In this document: positions 9,014 to 17,675 of the stretch, piece by piece
Layout: each line of letters begins with the position of its first letter
How positions within the stretch are numbered: position 1 is the first letter of the stretch
Assembly: GCA_965216135.1 (NCBI GenBank)
Contig: CBDCFL010000023.1
Span: 124,001 to 188,000 of the forward strand
Source: CBDCFL01 sp965216135
GTDB lineage: Bacteria; Pseudomonadota; Alphaproteobacteria; Rhodobacterales; Rhodobacteraceae
Direction: 5' to 3'
DNA length: 64,000 nucleotides
Program-made: the position numbers and the translations under genes
The notes under the pieces: model-generated
Database searches by the model: none
What the model was told of the DNA's origin: nothing
What the model saw: the letters and a program-made list of their open reading frames with translations, nothing else

Positions 9014-9937
9014 ATGACGCGCTTCATCATACGGCGCTTACTGATAGCCATCCCGACGCTTTTGGCGCTGGTGGTTATTTGCTTTTATCTCATGCAGACA
9101 GCGCCGGGTGGTCCGTTTACCTCTGAACGACCGCTACCGCCGCAGGTGCTTGCCAATATCGAGGCCAAATACGGGCTTGATCAACCTATTCACATGCAAA
9201 TGCTCAATTACGTGAAGGGCGTTGTCACTCGGTTCGATTTCGGGCCGTCGTACCAGTACAAAGACCGGTCGGTGAACGATGTCATCGCGCAGGGATTTCC
9301 GGTGACCCTGACCTACGGTTCTATTTCCTTCGTTGTGGCCACTTTGGTCGGGATGAGTTTGGGAATAGTGGCCGCAATCCGGCACAATTCATTGCTTGAC
9401 TACATCGCAGTGGGGGCAACCTTCTCTGCCCAGGCGTTGCCCAATTTCGTGATGGCGCCGATCCTGATCATCGTCTTCACCTGGCAGCTGGGATGGCTGC
9501 CCGGGGGCGGCTGGAACGGCGGACAGTGGCAATATCTGATCATGCCGGTGATCGCGCTTTCGACCAGCTATATGGCCTCGATCGCGCGGATCACGCGGGC
9601 CTCGATGCTGGAGGTGCTGAACTCCAACTTTATCCGCACCGCGCACGCCAAGGGTCTTTCGGAACGCGCCATAATCTGGCGACACGCAATGAAGCCGACG
9701 CTGATGCCCGTGGTCAGCTATCTTGGACCGGCGTTTGTCGGCATGATCACCGGTTCGGTGGTGATCGACATGTATTTCTCGACCGGCGGCATAGGCCGGT
9801 CTTACGTCAACTCAGCGCTTAACCGTGATTACTCCGTCATGCTGGGCGTCACCATCCTTTACGGCTCACTGACCATCATCTTCAACCTCGTCACGGATGT
9901 CGTTTATGCGTGGCTTGACCCGAAAATCAGGTACTGA
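9014..9937 (+). CDS. ABC transporter permease, OppB/DppB type
   Basis: 307-residue inner-membrane permease with an N-terminal helix (LLIAIPTLLALVVICFYLMQ), the conserved periplasmic QTAPGGPFTSERPLPPQV segment characteristic of OppB, and the LDQPIHMQ motif. The C-terminal transmembrane domain carries the EAA loop (NFIRTAHAKGLSERAIIWRHAMKPT). The ATG at 9014 follows the hairpin described above. It pairs with the next gene six bases downstream. The OppB-specific N-terminal motif supports oligopeptides rather than nickel, although this is an inference. Confidence 0.93.
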   Translation: MTRFIIRRLLIAIPTLLALVVICFYLMQTAPGGPFTSERPLPPQVLANIEAKYGLDQPIHMQMLNYVKGVVTRFDFGPSYQYKDRSVNDVIAQGFPVTLTYGSISFVVATLVGMSLGIVAAIRHNSLLDYIAVGATFSAQALPNFVMAPILIIVFTWQLGWLPGGGWNGGQWQYLIMPVIALSTSYMASIARITRASMLEVLNSNFIRTAHAKGLSERAIIWRHAMKPTLMPVVSYLGPAFVGMITGSVVIDMYFSTGGIGRSYVNSALNRDYSVMLGVTILYGSLTIIFNLVTDVVYAWLDPKIRY

Positions 9938-9942
9938 TCGAC

Positions 9943-10878
9943 ATGGCTATTGCAGGAGCATCCGCGCGCAACGAACGGATCGTCGAAAAGCTGGTCGAAG
10001 CCGAGCGGATCAAAGGCCGCTCGCTCTGGCAGGATGCCTTTGCGCGCTTCATGCGCAACAAAGCCGCCATCGGCTCTTTGATGATTGTGTCTGTGATCCT
10101 GATTTTCACGCTTATCGGACCCATTTTTGCCCAATGGTCGAACGAAGAGATCGACTGGGCCCGCATGGGCAATGTCGCCGACCAAGGTGCGCCGTCGATC
10201 GAAAACGGCCATTTCTTCGGTCTCGATGATCTGGGCCGCGACCTTTATTCCCGCACCATTCAGGCGGTGCAGACGTCGCTCTTTGTCGGCGTTATCGGTG
10301 CCCTGGTTGCGGTCGTGATTGGCACGCTTTACGGCGCGGTTTCCGGGTTTATCGGCGGCTGGGTCGACAACCTGATGATGCGCGCCGTCGATATTCTGAT
10401 CGCGATCCCGTACATGTTCGTCATCATCCTGTTGATGGTAATATTTGAACGATCGTTTTTCATGCTCTTTGTCGGCATCGGCCTTGTCAGTTGGCTGGAC
10501 ATGAGCCGGATCGTGCGTGGCCAGACGCTGAGTTTGAAAAACCGCGAGTTTGTTGAAGCCGCCCATGCCGCAGGCGTCGGCTGGTTCACCATCGTCTTGC
10601 GCCACATCCTGCCCAACCTGCTGGGTGTCGTCGTGGTTTATGCCACGCTTTTGGTGCCTGGCATGATCATGGCTGAGAGTTTCATCAGCTTTCTGGGTCT
10701 CGGCGTGCAGGAACCGTTCACCTCGCTTGGCGCGCTGATCTCGGATGGCTCGGGCACGATCCTTTATGGCACGCTCTGGCAGCTTGCGGTTCCGCTCTTC
10801 TTCTTCCTGATGATCATCATCAGCCTGTTCTTCATCGGCGACGGGCTGCGCGATGCGCTCGATCCAAAGGACCGCTAG
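9943..10878 (+). CDS. ABC transporter permease, OppC/DppC type
   Basis: 311-residue partner permease. It has a long cytoplasmic N-terminus (basic, EKLVEAERIKGRSLWQDAFARF), a first helix, the family motif FGLDDLGRDLYSRT near residues 88-101, and a BPD_transp_1 domain with the EAA loop (NREFVEAAHAAGVGWFTIVLRHILPN). It starts six bases after the OppB-like stop and ends four bases before the ATPase gene, so it lies inside one operon (binding protein, two permeases, fused ATPase). Confidence 0.93.
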   Translation: MAIAGASARNERIVEKLVEAERIKGRSLWQDAFARFMRNKAAIGSLMIVSVILIFTLIGPIFAQWSNEEIDWARMGNVADQGAPSIENGHFFGLDDLGRDLYSRTIQAVQTSLFVGVIGALVAVVIGTLYGAVSGFIGGWVDNLMMRAVDILIAIPYMFVIILLMVIFERSFFMLFVGIGLVSWLDMSRIVRGQTLSLKNREFVEAAHAAGVGWFTIVLRHILPNLLGVVVVYATLLVPGMIMAESFISFLGLGVQEPFTSLGALISDGSGTILYGTLWQLAVPLFFFLMIIISLFFIGDGLRDALDPKDR

Positions 10879-10881
10879 GCC

Positions 10882-12711
10882 ATGGCACTGCTCGACGTCA
10901 GAAATCTTTCGGTCAGCTTTGACACCCCCGATGGCCGCGTTGATGCGGTCAAGGATGTGTCGTTTTACGTCTCTCCGGGTGAATGCCTTGGCACCGTCGG
11001 CGAGAGCGGCTCGGGCAAAAGCCAGACCTTCATGGCCGTTATGGGCCTTCTGGCCGAGAACGGCATCACCGACGGCAGCGTGACGTTTGACGGCAAACAT
11101 GATCTTCTCGATCTGGGCGCGAAAGAGCACAACACCATCCGCGGCGAACAGATCGCGATGATTTTTCAGGACCCGCTGACCGCACTTACCCCGCATATGC
11201 GCGTCGGCGAGCAAATGTCCGAGGTTTTGAAACAGCACAAGGGCATCACCGGAGCCGAGGCGCGCAAACAATGCCTGCACTGGCTGGAGCGCGTGCAGAT
11301 CCCAGCGGCCGCCAGCCGTCTGCGCCAGTTTCCCCACGAGCTGTCGGGCGGCATGCGCCAGCGGGTGATGATTGCGCAAGCCATGCTGTGCAACCCCCGT
11401 CTGCTGATCGCCGATGAGCCGACAACCGCTCTCGATGTAACCGTGCAGGCCGAGATACTCGATCTGATGGTGGGCCTGCAAAACGAAGAGGGCACCGCGA
11501 TTGCCCTGATCACCCATGACATGGGCGTCGTGGCGCGCATGTGCGACCGCATTCAGGTGATGCGGCTGGGCGAGTTTGTCGAGGAAGGCAGCGCCGAGGA
11601 TATCTTCCACGCGCCCAAACATGAGTATACCCGCATGTTGCTGGACGCGATGCCGCGGATCGACAGCGACAGCCACGGCCATAAACAGCCCAAAGTCGCC
11701 GATGATGCCGAGACATTGTTGAATGTCGAGGATGTCAAAGTGCATTTCCCGGTGCGCCTGGACGAGGGGCTGTTTGGCCGCCGCGTCCCGCTCAAGGCCG
11801 TGGACGGCGTGTCGTTCAATCTGCGCGCCGGTGAAACGCTCGGCGTGGTCGGCGAAAGCGGCTGCGGCAAGTCGACCCTGGCCCGTGCTGTCTTGCAGCT
11901 TATTCCGCCCAGTTTCGGCGCGGTCAGCTGGTTGGGCAAACCCCTGGTGGGGCTGAAACGCAAGGCGATGATCCCCTATCGGAAAGATCTGCAGATCGTC
12001 TTTCAGGATCCGCTGGCCAGCCTCAATCCGCGCATGACCATTGCCGCCTCGATCGCCGAGCCTCTGAAAACATTCCAACCTGGGCTGACCAGCCGCGAGC
12101 GCAAAATCAGTGTCGCGGAAATGATGGAAAAAGTTGGCTTGGACCAGCGCATGATCAATCGTTATCCCCACGAGCTGTCGGGTGGCCAGAACCAGCGCGT
12201 GGGTATCGCGCGGGCGATGATCAACGGACCGAGGCTGATCATATGCGACGAGGCCGTATCGGCGCTGGATGTGTCCATCCAGGCGCAGGTGATCGATCTG
12301 TTGAAGGATTTGCAGACCGAATATGGCATGGCGATGATGTTCATCAGCCACGATCTGTCGGTGGTTCGCGAAATCTCGCACCGGGTTCTGGTGCTGTATC
12401 TGGGCCGCGCGGTGGAATTTGCCGACCGCGACACCATCTATGAACGCGCCCAGCACCCGTACACTAAATCGCTGATCTCGGCGGTGCCGGTGCCCGACCC
12501 GCGCATAGAGCGTACCCGGACGCGGATCAAGCTGCCGGGCGAGCTGCCCAGCCCGCTCGACCCCGGCGCGTCACTCAGGTTTCTGCCGTCCAAACTCGCT
12601 GCGGGCGACCGCAATTACGTGCCGGAATTTCTCCAGGTGGGGCCGGGTCATTTCGTCGCCGAGCACGATGCGCTGGAAGATATCATGAAGGGTGCCGCTG
12701 AGGCTGCCTGA
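10882..12711 (+). CDS. Fused two-domain oligopeptide ABC transporter ATPase (OppDF-like)
   Basis: 609 residues with two nucleotide-binding domains. Domain 1: Walker A GESGSGKSQ near 41-49, signature LSGGMRQR, Walker B LLIADEPTTALD. Domain 2: Walker A GESGCGKST, signature LSGGQNQR, Walker B LIICDEAVSALD. Each half ends with the oligopeptide-type C-terminal region; a PGELPSPLDP motif in the second half is the usual oligo_HPY segment, although the expected Cys-rich motif after it is replaced by a diverged tail (SLRFLPSKLAAGDRNYVPEF). It is the last gene of the operon. Candidate terminator hairpins follow at 12846 and 12983. Confidence 0.93.
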   Translation: MALLDVRNLSVSFDTPDGRVDAVKDVSFYVSPGECLGTVGESGSGKSQTFMAVMGLLAENGITDGSVTFDGKHDLLDLGAKEHNTIRGEQIAMIFQDPLTALTPHMRVGEQMSEVLKQHKGITGAEARKQCLHWLERVQIPAAASRLRQFPHELSGGMRQRVMIAQAMLCNPRLLIADEPTTALDVTVQAEILDLMVGLQNEEGTAIALITHDMGVVARMCDRIQVMRLGEFVEEGSAEDIFHAPKHEYTRMLLDAMPRIDSDSHGHKQPKVADDAETLLNVEDVKVHFPVRLDEGLFGRRVPLKAVDGVSFNLRAGETLGVVGESGCGKSTLARAVLQLIPPSFGAVSWLGKPLVGLKRKAMIPYRKDLQIVFQDPLASLNPRMTIAASIAEPLKTFQPGLTSRERKISVAEMMEKVGLDQRMINRYPHELSGGQNQRVGIARAMINGPRLIICDEAVSALDVSIQAQVIDLLKDLQTEYGMAMMFISHDLSVVREISHRVLVLYLGRAVEFADRDTIYERAQHPYTKSLISAVPVPDPRIERTRTRIKLPGELPSPLDPGASLRFLPSKLAAGDRNYVPEFLQVGPGHFVAEHDALEDIMKGAAEAA

Positions 12712-12808
12712 CGAGACCCTCCCGCCCGGTCGAACCGCATCAAAAGATGTGCGCATCGCCCCGGTTGGGCCCGGTGCCTCGCGGGCGCTCGGCGCGCCTT
12801 CGGCGAGG

Positions 12809-12970
12809 ATATTTGCCAGCAAGATGAATCCACTAGGCCAAGGCGGCCCCCGCCGCCACGTAAACGCGACGGGGGCTTTCACTTTGCACGGTCATCGGCG
12901 TCCCTGCCTGTACCGCAAGCCAGAACCTGCAGGTTTGTTGACAAAACCTTTTCATCTTGCTGGCAAATAT
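12809..12970. repeat. Perfect 20-bp inverted repeat in the 12712-13008 intergenic region
   Basis: The 297-base region between two convergent operons holds no gene. ATATTTGCCAGCAAGATGAA at 12809-12828 is repeated as an exact reverse complement at 12951-12970, with 122 bases between. The copies are flanked by GC-rich runs (GCCTTCGGCGAGG before the first, CCCTGGGGGTCCGGGGG after the second). From memory, similar cassettes recur between genes in Rhodobacteraceae, but no search was possible. Confidence 0.75.
12846..12876 (+). terminator. Candidate terminator after the opp-type operon
   Basis: GCCCCCG at 12846-12852 pairs with CGGGGGC at 12870-12876, extendable with imperfect pairs inside the 17-base loop, and is followed by CTTTCACTTT. 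It lies about 135 bases after the ATPase stop. The T-run is short, so the call is tentative. Confidence 0.4.
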
Positions 12971-12982
12971 CCCTGGGGGTCC

Positions 12983-12997
12983 GGGGGCAAAGCCCCC
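12983..12997. terminator. Short-loop GC hairpin (bidirectional terminator candidate)
   Basis: GGGGGC-AAA-GCCCCC forms a perfect 6-bp stem with a 3-base loop, twelve bases beyond the stop codon of the VWA gene on the minus strand. It sits between two convergent operons. There is no flanking T-run. Confidence 0.4.
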
Positions 12998-13008
12998 GAT
13001 CGCGCCCC

Positions 13009-14196
13009 CTACCGCCCCAGCGCCTTCACCCCTGTCTCGATCCCGGCCAGCGTCATCGGCACCATCGCACCATGGCCGAATATCTCGCGGATCATGGCAA
13101 CCGACTGGGTGTATTGCCAATGCTGCTGGGGCAGGGGGTTGATCCATAAATGATCGGGCCATTGTTCGGCTGCGCGGGTCAGCCAGACCGACCCGGCCTC
13201 GCGGTTCCAGTGCTCGTTGGCGCCGCCGGGATAGGTAATCTCGTAGGGCGACATCGACGCATCACCGACATAAATACATTTGTAATCAGACCCATAGGTG
13301 TGCAGCACCTCCCAGGTCGGGGTCTGCTCGGCCCAGCGGCGGCGGTTATCGCGCCACAGGCCTTCGTAAAGGCAATTGTGGAAATAGAAATATTCCAGAT
13401 GCTTGAACTCGGCGCGTGCTGCTGAAAACAGCTCCTCGACCACCTTCACGAATGGGTCCATCGACCCGCCGACATCCAGAAACAACAGCACCTTGACCGC
13501 ATTGCGCCGTTCGGGCCGCGTGACAACATCCAGATAGCCGTGCTCGGCGGTGGCCCGGATCGTGCCGCTCAGGTCCAGCTCGTCGTCAGCACCATCGCGC
13601 GCCCAATTGCGCAAGCGTTTCAGCGCCATCTTGATATTGCGCGTGCCCAGCTCGACCGTGTCATCAAAATTGCGAAATTCGCGCTTGTCCCAAACCTTGA
13701 CCGCACGGCTGTGACGCGAGCTATCCTGGCCGATGCGCACGCCCTCGGGGTTATAGCCATAGGCGCCAAAGGGCGAGGTGCCCGCCGTGCCGATCCATTT
13801 TGACCCACCCTGATGGTGCCCCCGTTGGGTGGCCAGCCGCTCGCGCAGCGTCTCCATCAGTTTTTCAAACCCGCCGAGCGCCTCGATCTCTGCCTTCTCG
13901 GCCTCGCTCAGATGTTTCTCGGCCATCTTTTCCAACCAGTCGGCGGGCAGGTCCAGCGCCTCCAGCACGGCCTCATCCGGCATGTCGCCAAGCCCGTTGA
14001 AACTGGCCGCGAAGGCGCGGTCGAATTTGTCGATATTGCGCTCATCCTTGACCAGCGTGCCGCGCGCCAAAAAGTAGAATCCGTCCACATCATAGGTGAC
14101 CAGACCGGCCTTTAGCCCTGCCAGAAAATCCAGATATTCCCGCAAAGTCGCGGGCACGCGGTTGGCGCGGAGATTTTCGAAGAAACGCCGGAACAT
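13009..14196 (-). CDS. VWA domain protein, CoxE-like (MoxR partner)
   Basis: 395 residues. The N-terminal half is helical and charged, and the C-terminal half is a von Willebrand A-type domain. The metal-site motif is LLFLDVGGSMDPF (DVGGS at 241-245), so the usual DxSxS has Gly at the middle Ser, as I recall for the CoxE subgroup; a later GDASM may give the second metal ligand. The ATG at 14196 was chosen because the upstream extension to 14370 reads across a small membrane-protein gene in another frame. Such VWA proteins act with MoxR-type AAA ATPases, and one is encoded four genes upstream on the same strand. The pair probably assists assembly or metal loading of a target complex; the target is not evident. 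Confidence 0.85.
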   Translation of the reverse strand: MFRRFFENLRANRVPATLREYLDFLAGLKAGLVTYDVDGFYFLARGTLVKDERNIDKFDRAFAASFNGLGDMPDEAVLEALDLPADWLEKMAEKHLSEAEKAEIEALGGFEKLMETLRERLATQRGHHQGGSKWIGTAGTSPFGAYGYNPEGVRIGQDSSRHSRAVKVWDKREFRNFDDTVELGTRNIKMALKRLRNWARDGADDELDLSGTIRATAEHGYLDVVTRPERRNAVKVLLFLDVGGSMDPFVKVVEELFSAARAEFKHLEYFYFHNCLYEGLWRDNRRRWAEQTPTWEVLHTYGSDYKCIYVGDASMSPYEITYPGGANEHWNREAGSVWLTRAAEQWPDHLWINPLPQQHWQYTQSVAMIREIFGHGAMVPMTLAGIETGVKALGR

Positions 14197-14209
14197 CCCT
14201 ACTGCAGCC

Positions 14210-14374
14210 TCACAGAATCCGGTTAACGATGACAAGCGCCAGATAGGTAAGCAGAAAAAACGCCACCGCGAAGCCAAAACCATATTGCGCCATATCGGCA
14301 CGATTGCCGCCGCGTTTCCTGGCTGTGAAGATGCCCAGTCCCAGGCCGACAATTCCGGCAAGATAGGCAAGCAT
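14210..14374 (-). CDS. 54-residue predicted membrane protein
   Basis: A small gene inside the MoxR/VWA operon. Its ATG shares a base with the TGA of the DUF2927 gene (TGATG), which is strong evidence of translational coupling. The protein starts MLAYLAGIVGLGLGIFTARK, has a short basic loop (KRGGNRADMAQYGFG), and ends with a second hydrophobic stretch (AVAFFLLTYLALVIV). This gives two predicted membrane helices with a positive loop. It ends 13 bases before the VWA gene start. The family was not recognised; it might be conserved with this operon in relatives. Confidence 0.75.
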   Translation of the reverse strand: MLAYLAGIVGLGLGIFTARKRGGNRADMAQYGFGFAVAFFLLTYLALVIVNRIL

Positions 14375-15753
14375 CAGCTGGTCCCGCCGTCATCGGGCGA
14401 TTGGGTGAGCGCGCCGATTTCCTGCAAGCGGTCGCGAATTTCGGCCTCGGAAACAAAGGCATAGCGCGCCCACCCCAGTGCTTCGAGCCGCACCGAAACG
14501 GCGTCATCGCTGCGCTGGAGCGCATCGAGCGCCGATGCTTTGATCAGCAAAAGAGTGGCCAGCAATCCGGCGTTCTGCGCGCGCCGGGCAATCGCGGTGT
14601 TGGCGTCGACGATGTCAAGCGCCGCACGCGCGCGTCCCGATGACAGAGCGAAGGCTGCCGTCTGAACCGCGACATGGGCAGCGTGAATGCGCGTGTCTGG
14701 ATGGCCACGAAAAAGCGCCTCGGCTTCGGCAAAGAAAGTTAGCGCGCGGGCCGGGTCGCTTCCCACCGACAACCGCCCATATGCATAAAGCGAAAACGCC
14801 AGCCGGTTGTCCTGCCAGTCCTGCGCGCGTGCCAGATTAACTGCGCGCCGCGCCGCGCCGAGGCGCGAAGCCGGGCGCGAGTTCGCCCCCAGTGCGGTTT
14901 CGATGGCGGCCTTCCAGGCCCCCGGCTCGCCACCCGGATCGGGGCGTATCGCTGAGCGCGCCGCGCCCGGCCTTTGGCGCGCCAGGATCGCCGTCAGGCG
15001 GCCGACCACCTGGCCGCGGCTCATGCCGCTGGCAAGGTCGCGGTCATAGAACAGGCGCAGCACGGACATGTCGAAACCGGTCAGAATCGTGTGAAAATTA
15101 TCGTCGTTAAAGACGGAATCTGTCAGCGAGTACAAATCGTTGACCGGCCCCAATGCCTGGGCAATTTCCTCGTGCAGGCAATCGCGCGTCTCCTGCGCAC
15201 TGACGCCGGCGGGCACAAAAACCGCCATTTCCGTGCGTCGGTCGAGCGCGGTCCAGTCGAGCGCGGAACTATTGCGCTGACGCAAGAAATCGGCCCAGGA
15301 GCTGACGCTGGGGGCCACAAAACAAGCCGCCCGCGGCACCGCGCGCCGCAATTCTGACAGCGCGACCAGCTCAACAGTTATGCTCGCCGCCTCGCCCGCG
15401 CCCACACGCGATATATCGATACCCGCCTCGCGCCTGAGCCGCGCGATCAAAAGGTCAAGGTCACGGCTGGTCACTGACGGGGCTGCCTTGCCGGTCAGCC
15501 GCACCGTGATCGGCCCTTCAAACCGCGCCATCACCGGCAGGGCACGGCCGCTTTCCAACTCAAAGGTCAGCGCCAGAAAGTCACGCGCCAGTTCGGCATT
15601 GCTGATATTGGTCGCTGGGGCCGGGGCCGAGCCGAAAGATTTGGCCTGCGGCAATTCAAGCGACACCTGTGCGACGCGTGAAACCTCGCCCGGATCCCCG
15701 GAACAGGCGGCAAGTGCGAGACTGGCCAGCATGGATGACAATATGCGCGTCAT
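14374..15753 (-). CDS. DUF2927 domain lipoprotein with TPR-like C-terminus
   Basis: 459 residues starting with a lipoprotein signal peptide (MTRILSSMLASLALAAC; lipobox LAAC, Cys17). The middle region (about residues 50-245) matches my recollection of DUF2927, with the acidic CLHEEIAQALGPVND segment that resembles a metalloprotease-like HE motif (Leu-His-Glu-Glu). The C-terminal 170 residues are Ala-rich helical repeats, probably TPR-like. The ATG overlaps the upstream GNAT stop (ATGA). It would be anchored in a membrane on the periplasmic side. No enzymatic role is established, so any protease activity is speculation. Confidence 0.75.
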   Translation of the reverse strand: MTRILSSMLASLALAACSGDPGEVSRVAQVSLELPQAKSFGSAPAPATNISNAELARDFLALTFELESGRALPVMARFEGPITVRLTGKAAPSVTSRDLDLLIARLRREAGIDISRVGAGEAASITVELVALSELRRAVPRAACFVAPSVSSWADFLRQRNSSALDWTALDRRTEMAVFVPAGVSAQETRDCLHEEIAQALGPVNDLYSLTDSVFNDDNFHTILTGFDMSVLRLFYDRDLASGMSRGQVVGRLTAILARQRPGAARSAIRPDPGGEPGAWKAAIETALGANSRPASRLGAARRAVNLARAQDWQDNRLAFSLYAYGRLSVGSDPARALTFFAEAEALFRGHPDTRIHAAHVAVQTAAFALSSGRARAALDIVDANTAIARRAQNAGLLATLLLIKASALDALQRSDDAVSVRLEALGWARYAFVSEAEIRDRLQEIGALTQSPDDGGTS

Positions 15754-16196
15754 GGCCGGTCGTAGCGGATGAATGGCGTCAGTTTCGCGACCCGGTCATA
15801 AAGATGGCGCGCGGTTTTGTTGAAATCCTGGGTCAGCCAATAGACGCGCGAAACAGCAGCCTGATCCGCCGCGGCATAAACAGCCTCGATCAGGGCGCGG
15901 CCGACACCCGTGCCGCGCGCATCCGGTGCTGTGAACAGATCCTGCAGATAACAGATCCCGTCAGGGTGCCAGAAATGATCGTGGAACAGAAAATGCACCA
16001 GCCCCACTGGGCGATCGCCGTCCAACGCCAGAAATCCGCTCAGTTTGGTGGCTGGATCGAGTATGCGCGCAAATGTGTTCTCGCGGGCCTCGTCGTTGAG
16101 TGTGACCTCGTAATAGGCAAGGTACTGCACCCACAGATCGTCCCAGGCAGCGATATCGTCGCGCAGGATCGTGCGAATTTTCAGGCCACCCGACAT
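15750..16196 (-). CDS. GNAT family N-acetyltransferase
   Basis: 148 residues with the GNAT fold pattern: N-terminal IRTILRDDIAAWDDLWVQYL, the beta-4 segment ICYLQDLFTAPDARGTGVGRALIEAV containing the acetyl-CoA pyrophosphate-binding motif (ARGTGVGRAL, about 92-101), and a C-terminal YDRVAKLTPFIRYDRP. The ATG at 16196 has AAGG about ten bases upstream; a longer frame to 16253 overlaps the ATPase gene and adds an unlikely Cys-rich leader. It overlaps the DUF2927 gene by four bases. Substrate unknown; a cytosolic protein or small-molecule acetylase is possible. Confidence 0.88.
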   Translation of the reverse strand: MSGGLKIRTILRDDIAAWDDLWVQYLAYYEVTLNDEARENTFARILDPATKLSGFLALDGDRPVGLVHFLFHDHFWHPDGICYLQDLFTAPDARGTGVGRALIEAVYAAADQAAVSRVYWLTQDFNKTARHLYDRVAKLTPFIRYDRP

Positions 16197-16203
16197 CGCG
16201 ATC

Positions 16204-17043
16204 TTACCTTTGTGCCCGCGACAGAAACGCCAGCCGTTCGAACAAATGCACATCCTGCTCGTTTTTCAACAAAGCACCATGCAGCTTGGGCAACAGCGAC
16301 GCGCCCTCGCGCTTCAAATCATCAGGGCCGAGATCCTCGGCCAAAAGCAGTTTCAGCCAATCGAGTATCTCGCTGGTCGACGGCTTTTTCTTCAAACCCT
16401 GCTGGTCCCTGATCTCATAGAATTGCGTCAAAGCGGTGGTCAGCAGATCGTTGCGGATGCCGGGAAAATGCACCTCGACGATGCGCGCCAGCGTCTCGGC
16501 ATCAGGAAACCGGATATAGTGAAAAAAGCAGCGTCTCAGAAAGGCATCCGGCAGCTCTTTTTCATTGTTTGAGGTGATGATGATCACCGGTCGGTTTTTG
16601 GCCCGGATGGTCTCGGCGGCTTCATAGACGTGAAATTCCATCCGATCGAGCTCCTGCAAAAGATCGTTGGGAAATTCGATGTCGGCCTTGTCGATCTCAT
16701 CGATCAACAGCACCACCTTGGTGTCCGCTTCAAACGCCGACCAGAGCTTGCCTTTGCGGATATAATTGGCAACGTCATGCACGCGCGCCTCGCCCAGCTG
16801 ACTGTCGCGCAGGCGGCTGACGGCATCATATTCATATCGGCCCTGCTGGGCCTTTGTCGTCGATTTGATATGCCACTCGATCATCGGCAATTTCAGCGCT
16901 TGCGCCACCTGCCGGGCCAGCTCTGTCTTGCCGGTTCCCGGCTCGCCCTTGACCAGCAACGGCCGCTCTAGCGTCACCGCCGCATTCACCGCTGTGGTCA
17001 GATCTTTGCCCGCCACATAGGCATCGGTTCCGGCAAATTTCAT
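16204..17043 (-). CDS. MoxR-type AAA+ ATPase
   Basis: 279 residues. Walker A GEPGTGKT is at 33-40, Walker B VLLIDEID at 111-118, a sensor segment with TSNNEKELPDAFLRRC and Arg finger residues follows, and then a C-terminal helical lid. The ATG at 17043 was preferred over the TTG two codons upstream. It leads the minus-strand operon that ends with the CoxE-like VWA protein. MoxR ATPases and VWA proteins cooperate as chaperones that mature multi-subunit or metallo-enzymes; the client here is not encoded nearby in any obvious way. Confidence 0.9.
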   Translation of the reverse strand: MKFAGTDAYVAGKDLTTAVNAAVTLERPLLVKGEPGTGKTELARQVAQALKLPMIEWHIKSTTKAQQGRYEYDAVSRLRDSQLGEARVHDVANYIRKGKLWSAFEADTKVVLLIDEIDKADIEFPNDLLQELDRMEFHVYEAAETIRAKNRPVIIITSNNEKELPDAFLRRCFFHYIRFPDAETLARIVEVHFPGIRNDLLTTALTQFYEIRDQQGLKKKPSTSEILDWLKLLLAEDLGPDDLKREGASLLPKLHGALLKNEQDVHLFERLAFLSRAQR

Positions 17044-17177
17044 GTTCAATCTTAACTTTTTAGGGCGTTTGTCCCCGCATTCCTAACGGTCACAGATGAT
17101 TGCTTCAAGTCGCGGTTTTCTTTTCGTGACAACACTACAAGCATGGGATAGAGCAGGCGCGAAATGGAGGATGCCGG

Positions 17178-17651
17178 ATGGGTAATGTCGCAAAAAAAAT
17201 CACATCCGGCGAGCAGGATAAAGTTGACATGAGGGCAGAAGTTTTTCTGCCGGAGGATTACCGTCCGGCCGAAGACGAACCGTTCATGAATGGCCGCCAA
17301 TTGGAATATTTCCGCCGCAAATTGCGGATCTGGAAGGGCGATCTGCTGGATGACAGCAAGAACACCATCGAGGGCCTGCAAGACAGCACCCGCAACATCC
17401 CTGACATCGCTGATCGCGCCTCCGAAGAGACCGATCGCGCGCTTGAATTGCGCACCCGCGACCGCCAACGCAAGCTGGTCACCAAGATTGATGCGGCACT
17501 CAGGCGTATCGAGCATGGCGAATTCGGGTTCTGCGAAGTCACCGGTGATGCGATCTCGCTTAAACGGCTGGATGCCCGACCAATTGCCACCATGAGCCTG
17601 GAGGCCCAGGAACGCCATGAGCGGCGCGAAAAGGTCCACCGCGACGATTAG
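17178..17651 (+). CDS. dksA: RNA polymerase-binding transcription factor DksA
   Basis: 157 residues, with an N-terminal coiled-coil region and a C-terminal zinc-finger-like domain. The C-terminal YGFCEVTGDAISLKRLDARP keeps only one of the four zinc-binding cysteines, and the second CxxC is replaced by Ile-Ala-Thr. This is the known form in Rhodobacter-type DksA, which still modulates ribosomal promoters with ppGpp. The acidic tip of the coiled coil appears to be the DRASEETDRA segment. It starts after GGAGG about ten bases upstream and is divergent from the MoxR operon, with 134 bases between. Confidence 0.9.
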   Translation: MGNVAKKITSGEQDKVDMRAEVFLPEDYRPAEDEPFMNGRQLEYFRRKLRIWKGDLLDDSKNTIEGLQDSTRNIPDIADRASEETDRALELRTRDRQRKLVTKIDAALRRIEHGEFGFCEVTGDAISLKRLDARPIATMSLEAQERHERREKVHRDD

Positions 17652-17675
17652 GGCAGCCTGCCCATCACGCAGCGG

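Noticed and set aside
9904..12456. Very long minus-strand open frame (850 codons) across the opp-type permease and ATPase genes
   Set aside because: It is the antisense of clear OppC and OppDF coding sequence. Its translation is His/Asp/Gln-rich with no domain, a usual effect of high-GC codon bias.
14374..15753. DUF2927 protein as an active zinc metalloprotease because of the HEE segment
   Set aside because: A full HExxH motif is absent (CLHEEIAQ), so protease activity is not supported.
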